From: Flectonema sp. DT1601
Taxonomy: Eukaryota > Euglenozoa > Diplonemea > Diplonemida > Diplonemidae
Length of the DNA: 64,000 nt
NCBI GenBank assembly: GCA_964019425.1
Contig: OZ025830.1
Coordinates: forward strand, 769,501 to 833,500
Direction of reading: 5' to 3'
The notes beneath the pieces were generated by a model. The model had not been told where the DNA came from. It saw only the letters and a program-made list of their open reading frames with translations, and ran no database searches. Positions 57,900-64,000 of this stretch are shown here, in pieces (position 1 is the stretch's first letter; the number at the start of each line of letters is the position of its first letter). Position numbers and translations under genes: made by a program.

Positions 57900-60329
57900 A
57901 TGGATGACATTTGTGGTAGGGGTCTACTGGATAAGTTATTTAAAGAGACCTCACAGAAAGCTAACAATGTTTTGTTTTTACATCCGCAGTTGGCTCTTTG
58001 TGGATTAGTTCACACTGTAGATGAAGAAGAAATGATGTTCGGATATTCACACGTCCCTTCTATGAAGAATGTCGTTCAGTTAGCTGCCCATGCGTTAGGA
58101 AGAACTGGAAGACCACAAGCGATAGTAATGAACGGAGGATGGACACCAACTCTAATACAAGCAACCATTGCAAGTATACACGATGCGCTATCTGAAGGAG
58201 CTCCATTGAGGTGGGCGGATTCTTCAGGTGTCAGCCGCTTACAAGCAGTTCTTCACTTGTTGATGTTGTTCAGCACTTTTTCAGGAAAGTACTCATCACT
58301 CGGAATATCAATAACGTTGGCTGCCCCACCTGGAAATTATAAATCTGGAGTTCGGTCTTCGCTATCCACTCTGTGGTTGTACCCAGACCTTCTGACATCT
58401 TTACTACACAGCGGAGAGATGACTTTTATATTAAATATTCCCGTCTTTCAACATCTGTTTGCTGCTCCATCTGATCTGTTGCATGCATTTCTACCAGCAA
58501 GTTTCCTGGCTGAGTACCCTCCGAGAGAGGACTCAACCAGATGGCTTGAGTTTGTTGAGATGTTTTCAGTACTCGGATTTGATGATTTAAATATCGCAGT
58601 AGAAGCTTGTCTACACACTCTGTCTTTGGTGTTGTTGTTACTTGACACGGTGTTCGAACCTGGAAATCCGAGAATGCTTGAAAATATTAACGCAATGGTT
58701 GAGCTGTTAGGATGCAACATCGCCACACTAATCCAAGGACTGAAACCTTACCTAACTCCTGATGGGAGGGTTTCTGGTGGATTCCCAGAAGCAATCTTTT
58801 TAACTCTCCTGGGATGGGTAAGAGATTGTTGCTCAGGACCACTGACTGCCTTTCAATTACCAAAGTGGCCGTTTACTGTTCAAGAGTTGAATGAAATGCA
58901 AAAGAACGAAGTAAATGAAAGTAATTCTGGTGTCTCTGTTGTTGTAATGCCTCAGTCGGCTCCTTCTTTTATAAAAGACATGTTGCCTGAGTGTTTAGCA
59001 CCTGACGTTTTGTTGGCGAATATTGCTGCTGAACATCTTTCTGTTTGGGCTGCGAAAACACTCCTCCCAGAAGATGATGTGAACTGTTGTGGAATTATTA
59101 GCGAATTATTAGCTCAGAAACCATCTCCTCAGGGAGGTACTAAAACAGTTCTCGGATCTTTGTTGGCTGGTGAGTTTTCAGAGTTTCCGGACAATTTAGA
59201 ATTCGCCTCCTTCGACAGAGAACGATCAGTACTTGTTGTACACCACACACATAAGAGTGTTTCATATCCTTTGTTTAGTACTAAGAAACACGCACATCAA
59301 TTAGTTGATGATTTCTTATTTAACCTTGCAAACTTCTTAGCACCTCTTCTAGCTTCTGATGCACTCTTCACTCATCATGTTCCTGTTTATGTTTCTTCAT
59401 CTTCTGGAACACCTGAATTATTTCAGCCACTCGTGTCTTCAAGTGTTGATGATATTGAGAATTCTGTTTTCATGTCTGCTGCCAGACAACTCTTCAGCAT
59501 CGCTAAGGAAGGTTCCCAATCTCCATCTTCATCGAGGGCTGCTAGTGTTCCGAGAAGAATCGGTAAACCTGGGCAGAAGACGCAGAACCGCAGAAAAGAA
59601 GAAGTTGAGGCACAGATAGCGCAGCTTAAGAAAGAGCTAAAGAATCTCGGAGACGGCGAACAGACATCTTCAGCAACTCCTCACAGTGAAAGGAGAAGAA
59701 GATCTCAACAACAGCAGCAGCAGCAACAACAACATCAACAACAGACTGAAGCTACCCGAGGATCTTCACCTAGGTCGAGGTCTCCCCGTCAACATCCGCC
59801 TCCCCAACTTGGAAATGACTTTTCAAATAACAGCGAACAGCACACCAATTCTAATCAACCGCAGCCTGTGAAGTCTTCAAACACCACTTCGAAGTCTTCT
59901 AATCCACTTTCTGGTTCTATGGCGAGTATGGTTCATCTTACTAAGAGTTTTCGATTACGACAAGCCAGCAGTAAAAGAAGTTCCACTCCAACTGCTTCCC
60001 GACAACAAACTCAAGATGAAGCGACTAAGGTCGCATCGATGTACAAAGCTGCTCCTTCTGATGCGAGAATGAGATCGAGATCGAAGCCAAAGCAGCGAAA
60101 TTCGTCTGCGAAGCCAACTGCGAAAACAGCGAAGGGTCGATCCCCTCTGTCAACAATTTCTACGAGAAATCAATCGATTCCAACACATCAGATTCAACTT
60201 ACTAAGGAATCATCTTCTCCAGTTCCTTCGGATGCCTCAGTTCATCCTTTGAAGTCGAGGCCTGTTCCGACAGCTTCGACAGCGGCCTTTACTAAATCAC
60301 ATTGGCAAGACATGATTTCGGGTTTTTAA
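57900..60329 (+). CDS. Myosin-head-like protein with degenerate P-loop and basic Ser-rich tail
   Basis: 809 residues. The first ~500 residues follow the order of a myosin motor: NVLFLHPQLALCGLVHTVDE, then YSHVPSMKNVVQLAAHALGR TGRPQAIVMNGGWTPTLIQA at about 50-88, which parallels the PPHIF..AdxAY / QSIIISGESGAGKTE segment; SGKYSSLGISI near 128-138 parallels NSSRFGKFI; WLEFVEMFSVLGFDDLNIAV and HTLSLVLLLLDTVF parallel the helix pair before switch-2. The Walker A GESGAGKT is replaced by NGGWTPTL, so nucleotide binding is probably lost. From about 545 the protein is basic and low-complexity with a short coil (RRKEEVEAQIAQLKKELKNL), a Q9 run and many SxxR/SP motifs, fitting microtubule or membrane binding. 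The myosin relation is a pattern call made by eye. Confidence 0.6.
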   Translation: MDDICGRGLLDKLFKETSQKANNVLFLHPQLALCGLVHTVDEEEMMFGYSHVPSMKNVVQLAAHALGRTGRPQAIVMNGGWTPTLIQATIASIHDALSEGAPLRWADSSGVSRLQAVLHLLMLFSTFSGKYSSLGISITLAAPPGNYKSGVRSSLSTLWLYPDLLTSLLHSGEMTFILNIPVFQHLFAAPSDLLHAFLPASFLAEYPPREDSTRWLEFVEMFSVLGFDDLNIAVEACLHTLSLVLLLLDTVFEPGNPRMLENINAMVELLGCNIATLIQGLKPYLTPDGRVSGGFPEAIFLTLLGWVRDCCSGPLTAFQLPKWPFTVQELNEMQKNEVNESNSGVSVVVMPQSAPSFIKDMLPECLAPDVLLANIAAEHLSVWAAKTLLPEDDVNCCGIISELLAQKPSPQGGTKTVLGSLLAGEFSEFPDNLEFASFDRERSVLVVHHTHKSVSYPLFSTKKHAHQLVDDFLFNLANFLAPLLASDALFTHHVPVYVSSSSGTPELFQPLVSSSVDDIENSVFMSAARQLFSIAKEGSQSPSSSRAASVPRRIGKPGQKTQNRRKEEVEAQIAQLKKELKNLGDGEQTSSATPHSERRRRSQQQQQQQQQHQQQTEATRGSSPRSRSPRQHPPPQLGNDFSNNSEQHTNSNQPQPVKSSNTTSKSSNPLSGSMASMVHLTKSFRLRQASSKRSSTPTASRQQTQDEATKVASMYKAAPSDARMRSRSKPKQRNSSAKPTAKTAKGRSPLSTISTRNQSIPTHQIQLTKESSSPVPSDASVHPLKSRPVPTASTAAFTKSHWQDMISGF

Positions 60330-60643
60330 GACCAAACTTTCACTTTGCGTTTCCGCATTACATCACCGCCGTTGAAATTAAAACAGCGAACAGACTCTAA
60401 ACAACCCAACTCTCTCCCGATTAGATTACCTGAATGGTTCCCAACATACTAAACTAGATTAGATATAAGTTAATTCTGTTTTTTAAACCAACGAGTCTGT
60501 TTTAGATTAGTGTTTTATAAGTAACTTTTTATTCACTCCACGCACAACATAAATATGTCTTCACTTGCTTTGTTGAGTCTTTTGAGGGATCAAAAAAACG
60601 ACACAAGTTTTTATTTTTATAGTTCATAAAACCAAATATAACA
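60330..60643. other. Intergenic
   Basis: Short A/T-rich spacer; candidate acceptor TTTTTATTTTTATAG ends at 60622, 21 bases before the PARP gene's ATG. Nothing else seen. Confidence 0.6.
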
Positions 60644-61879
60644 ATGCCGGCTAATAAAAAAAGATTGAAATGTGATCCTCAATGGTTTTATAATATCGAT
60701 GGTGGGTGGGAGGAGTTTGCAGAAACTGACGCAGCGATGATTGAAAGGTTGTTTGGATCGAAGAGTAAGGTCGTTGCGACGACAGACTTGTCTTTTAATA
60801 AAAAACATAAAAGTGTTTACGAATTCGATTTCAAGAAAATGAAACAAACAAATAGAGATTCAAACAACACTCGAAAGATTAAACGAGTCGACCCAACAGA
60901 GCAATCTGACTCTGAAGAAGATGACGACAGCGACAGTGATGATGCAGAATACACCTGGGAACATCAGGATAATTTCGGTGTTTGGGTTGCTCTTTATGAC
61001 GAAGACAATGAGTTGGTTGAATCATTGTTTGCTAAGAAGACAAAGAAAGGTCAAACATTTAAAACTAAAGAACTAACATTTAATCAAGGTTATAATTCAC
61101 AATACATCTTTGACTTTGATAATATGACTCAGAGGAATTCAGATTCCGGAACTGTTCGTAACATCCGCCGATCGAAAAATGTTCAACAAGTTTGGAATGT
61201 TAAAAATTACGGAGTGAAGAAAGAGACGCTCTCTAAGAATATGAAACTCTCTGGTGACATACTCGCGACACCCGACACTTGGGATCCAACATCGAAGAAG
61301 TCTCCTGCTGTTGATCTTTTTAAAGTCAGCCCTTCATCAAAAGAGTACACAAATATCGTTCAGCCATTCTTTAAGACGTTTGGACACGGAAAGTCAAAGC
61401 CAACTATCAAGTCTTTGACCAGAATTCAAAATTATCAACTTTGGCCATTTTACGCCCTCAACCGCGACAAAATTGAGAAGAAGAATACGGGAAAGGGAGG
61501 AGCGAATGAAATGTTTTTATTTCATGGAGCCAGAGTAAAACAGAACATGGATGCAATTATTAACTCCGGGTTTGATACTCGAGTTGCTGCTAATGGTTTG
61601 TGTGGAACTGGTACGTACTTTGCTGTGAACTCTTCCTACAGTGATTCTGGTTATGTTTATCGTCACAAAGACGGATCAAAAGAAATGTTAGTATGTCGTG
61701 TTCTTGTTGGGAGGTACACCGTCAAACAAGGAAACGATAGAAGACCACCTCCACTGGATCCTAAAAAACCAAACGATGGGCTTTACGATTCCGTTGTAGA
61801 CACCATCAATCAACCCGTGATGCATGTCGTGTTTTATGATCATCAGGCTGTGCCGGAGTATCTTATTCACTACAATTAG
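60644..61879 (+). CDS. WWE-WWE-PARP: mono-ADP-ribosyltransferase
   Basis: 411 residues. WWE domain 1 at about 9-75 (PQWFYNIDGGWEEFAETDAA, YEFDFKKMKQTN), an acidic linker (EQSDSEEDDDSDSDDAE), WWE domain 2 at about 105-170 (YTWEHQDNFGVWVALYDEDN, YIFDFDNMTQRN), then a PARP catalytic domain from about 215. NAD-binding His294 (FLFHGAR) and Tyr325 (GTYFAVNSSYSDSGYV) are present. The position of the PARP1 glutamate is near M393/H394 (PVMHVVFYDHQA), so there is no Glu. By analogy with PARP10/12/14 this predicts transfer of single ADP-ribose units, not chains. WWE domains bind iso-ADP-ribose in poly-ADP-ribose, so this protein may read one signal and write another. Single exon; acceptor AG at 60621-60622. 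Confidence 0.92.
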   Translation: MPANKKRLKCDPQWFYNIDGGWEEFAETDAAMIERLFGSKSKVVATTDLSFNKKHKSVYEFDFKKMKQTNRDSNNTRKIKRVDPTEQSDSEEDDDSDSDDAEYTWEHQDNFGVWVALYDEDNELVESLFAKKTKKGQTFKTKELTFNQGYNSQYIFDFDNMTQRNSDSGTVRNIRRSKNVQQVWNVKNYGVKKETLSKNMKLSGDILATPDTWDPTSKKSPAVDLFKVSPSSKEYTNIVQPFFKTFGHGKSKPTIKSLTRIQNYQLWPFYALNRDKIEKKNTGKGGANEMFLFHGARVKQNMDAIINSGFDTRVAANGLCGTGTYFAVNSSYSDSGYVYRHKDGSKEMLVCRVLVGRYTVKQGNDRRPPPLDPKKPNDGLYDSVVDTINQPVMHVVFYDHQAVPEYLIHYN

Positions 61880-62428
61880 TCTCACCACTTATCCTTATTT
61901 TATAATTTTCTTTATTTAGTAGTGCACTCAGAGTCTATAGACTCAAAGTGTTATAACAGGCAGTTGAGGTTACTATTGGAATGCTCTTTTCAAAACTGCG
62001 TTAGGGGAAATCGATCATTAACAAACATGATAGGACACTTCACCCACTTATATTTTTATTTATTGTCCTCAAATTTGTTATGGGTTCGATTCTTCCTCAG
62101 TGTTCGGTTCACTCATTGGATGAACGTAAGTCTTTTTATTATTATTAAAGTTCTATTTTTTTTTTTCCCCTCTCCCGTTCTTTCTTTTTTTTTCCTTGAA
62201 AGCAATAACGGATGAACTATTCACAAACATTGAAGAGGTTTCGCGTTGTTGCGATTGTTAAGAGTTAGAGGATGACACTAACCTACTTCTGACAGGTACA
62301 ATAAAACTTCTGCTTTATCTGACTTCATAACTTTATTGTAATTATCTCGTTGGAGATGTTTTTTTTTTTTTTTTTGTTTATTTTGTTAATTTTTTAACTG
62401 CTTCGAAAAATTAGACAGCAGCCCTGAC
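61880..62428. other. Intergenic
   Basis: T-runs at 62156-62167 and 62359-62375 lead to the acceptor AAAATTAGACAG ending at 62418, ten bases before the TPR gene's ATG. A frame at 61922-62215 starts with GTG and is not supported. Confidence 0.55.
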
Positions 62429-63373
62429 ATGACGCAACCTCCTAATCAGGAAGGATTTACTCCTCAACATAGAGCGTGGTTACACAGACCAATACTACTT
62501 CCACGGCAACCTGAAGAGAATAATGAACCCTGGATGGAAGGATTGCAAGGCGCTGATTCTGAATTCCTAAAAATATTTATGGAAGGCAAGAAGCTAATTT
62601 TAAGAGATATCGTTGCGGCGAGGGAGGCTTTTTCAAACGCGTTGTCGAGAGCGAGAGAGTTGGGAAACTCCGACTTGGCGGCATATTCCTTATCGCAGCT
62701 TGGAAATTGCAGCGTTGCAACTGCCAGAGTTCAAGACGCCTTGCGCTGCTATAACGAAGCCAAGGAGTTAAGTAAAGGAAATAATGCCTTGTTATATTTA
62801 TACACACTTGGGGATCTCGCTAAGATACATGGAGCTATTGAAAACTGGGGGCAGGTAATTGAGCATCTGACAGAGCAGTTGGAGATAACCAAAACTGGAT
62901 TAGGAGGAGCAGGGCTGAGGTTCGCTATTCTAGATCGATTGGCAACGGCACACGCCAAGTCGAAGAATTCAGATCAGGCGGAGAAGGCACTAACCGAAAT
63001 GAGAAACTTAGCTGCCCAGAAAGGAGAACACGCACTGGAGGGACTTTGTTTTGAAAAGATAGCCGTACTTCAGTCTCAGATTGGTAATATTGCCAGGGGG
63101 ATTTCAAACTTTGAGAAAGCATCTCAGTGTTCTCTTCGAATGTCAAACTTTCCAAAACACGCGAGTCTACTTCTCTGCTGTTTAGAACTTCATGTTGATG
63201 CCGTCTCTCCGAGAGATTATCACAAACGATTGAAGCAAATTATGAGTCTGCCAGAACCCTGTCGCAGCTCGCCGCAGTTTCTTGAAATACTCCGCAGTTG
63301 TGAACTTGAAATGAACCAAAGGTTAACAGCTGCTGTCACATCATTTCTGGTTTCCTTTGGAGCTACGACTTAG
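62429..63373 (+). CDS. TPR-repeat protein
   Basis: 314 residues. After a polar N-terminus (MTQPPNQEGFTPQHRAWLHR), TPR-like helical pairs run from about 55 to 235: AAREAFSNALSRARELGNSD, AAYSLSQLGNCSVATARVQD ALRCYNEAKEL, LYTLGDLAKIHGAIENWGQV, AILDRLATAHAKSKNSDQAE KALTEMRNLA, CFEKIAVLQSQIGNIARGIS NFEKASQ. The last 70 residues are helical without clear TPR pattern. TPR solenoids bind peptides of partner proteins. Composition resembles LGN/Rapsyn-type and TTC ciliary TPRs, but no named family is certain. Single exon. Confidence 0.8.
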   Translation: MTQPPNQEGFTPQHRAWLHRPILLPRQPEENNEPWMEGLQGADSEFLKIFMEGKKLILRDIVAAREAFSNALSRARELGNSDLAAYSLSQLGNCSVATARVQDALRCYNEAKELSKGNNALLYLYTLGDLAKIHGAIENWGQVIEHLTEQLEITKTGLGGAGLRFAILDRLATAHAKSKNSDQAEKALTEMRNLAAQKGEHALEGLCFEKIAVLQSQIGNIARGISNFEKASQCSLRMSNFPKHASLLLCCLELHVDAVSPRDYHKRLKQIMSLPEPCRSSPQFLEILRSCELEMNQRLTAAVTSFLVSFGATT

Positions 63374-63776
63374 AAACCAACCCGATGTAATCTCTCTTTT
63401 ATTAAACAACTTGTCTGGTACTATTCTTCGTTGCCGTTAGTTTCTTTGTTTTGTAGATTAAGTTCAATTTGGTTCTTCGTTGATCTCTTGCCTAGCAGGT
63501 GATTAGATACGCAGGAGGGATGTTGTGACTTGCCTTTTATTTGGTATTCGTTAGTGGGAATATAATTTCCTGTAGTTGGTCCAATCGGTGTTATTGCACC
63601 AGAAAAAAAAAAAAAAAGTAGCTTTATCATTATGAGGTTGGTACTCCCTTTAGGTTGATTATATAGGGTTCACAACGAAGACAAACCGTGCGGTTTGTGA
63701 TTCCTTTTTAGACTTATTAAGTGAGAGACTTGGCAGATTGGAAATCTCAATTACTTTTGTTTTCAGAAATCTCAAG
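63374..63776. other. Intergenic
   Basis: 3' UTR then spacer with an A-run at 63602-63617; acceptor TTACTTTTGTTTTCAG ends at 63766. Minus-strand frames here lack support. Confidence 0.55.
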
Positions 63777-64000
63777 ATGAAGAGGTGCTTACCTCTGTTG
63801 GGAACTTCCTCCCTTGCGGTGAATGCGCCCTCTACAGCTATTGAAATGAAGGCACCTGACACACCTGTAAACCTCCCTTGGAAGACTAAGGTAACAGGGG
63901 CTCTCTCTCAGGACGTCGGTTCATCGTCTCCGTATCAGGTGACTTTCTCACACCCTTCCAGGAGCTCAAGTATGTTGACCTTTATTAGTAATTATTTCAT
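63777..64000 (+). CDS. Start of a gene running off the window
   Basis: ATG at 63777, ten bases after a strong acceptor (AG at 63765-63766). The frame is open for 74 codons to the window end. It begins MKRCLPLLGTSSLAVNAPST, compatible with a mitochondrial presequence or just a disordered head, then Ser/Pro-rich residues (LSQDVGSSSPYQVTFSHPSR). No domain reached. Confidence rests on position, strand and the acceptor. Confidence 0.55.
   Translation, partial: MKRCLPLLGTSSLAVNAPSTAIEMKAPDTPVNLPWKTKVTGALSQDVGSSSPYQVTFSHPSRSSSMLTFISNYF

Noticed and set aside
62081-62100. tRNA T-loop-like GGTTCGATTC
   Set aside because: No acceptor stem, D-arm or anticodon arm could be built around it. The same holds for GTTCGAGTC near 56808.

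Overview
This is nuclear DNA of a protist, most likely a euglenozoan flagellate (a bodonid or other kinetoplastid relative). All 23 genes I accept, the two doubtful small ones and the reading frames of both mobile elements lie on the + strand, like the one-way polycistronic gene arrays of that group. Nearly every start codon has a YAG, usually with T-rich sequence upstream, 4 to 75 bases before it, as expected for spliced-leader acceptors. Protein styles also fit: LRRs of the FLsgCxsLxxiDLSPL type, CC-x5-GC cysteine modules, a PDZ protein with a PH-like front, and an ingi-like LINE with RNase H. Cis introns are present: twelve are resolved, almost all GT[AT]TGT...AG with A/C-rich 3' ends. The standard genetic code is used. 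The group assignment rests on remembered families, not on a search.

Layout. 1-1704: 3' part of a surface-glycoprotein-like gene with a long PPSNWTS repeat. 2.7-6.2 kb: a PH-like/PDZ protein and a double-PX protein. 7.3-7.5 kb: a spliced 55-residue membrane protein resembling the tail of V-ATPase accessory proteins. 8.0-14.0 kb: tandem duplicated PPR genes, each with three exons, sharing a gene-conversion tract. 14.7-33.9 kb: a CSPP-like coiled-coil protein, a divergent MAPK-like kinase, PTEN with a long charged tail, a ubiquitin-like/LRR protein, a small two-TM protein, a coiled-coil protein, a TerD-domain protein, and a 1140-residue receptor joining a bacterial-type solute-binding domain to a pseudo-cyclase. 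33.9-46.1 kb: gene-poor, homopolymer-rich DNA with a 5'-truncated LINE, a decayed piggyBac element with both ends and TTAA duplications, and three copies of a tRNA-like short repeat (a fourth, diverged copy is near 2.1 kb). 46.2-63.4 kb: a coiled-coil protein, a TLC membrane protein, a histidine-rich protein with C-terminal zinc modules, a SnoaL/NTF2-like protein, a doubtful 79-residue protein, an MGCC acylated protein, a protein that looks like a dead myosin head, a WWE-WWE-PARP, and a TPR protein. A gene starting at 63777 runs off the end.

The genes are unrelated in role, as usual in such arrays. Themes that recur are phosphoinositide and membrane signalling (two PX domains, PTEN, PH-like, MGCC protein), cilium/cytoskeleton-type coiled coils, and catalytic folds that have lost catalytic residues (cyclase, myosin).
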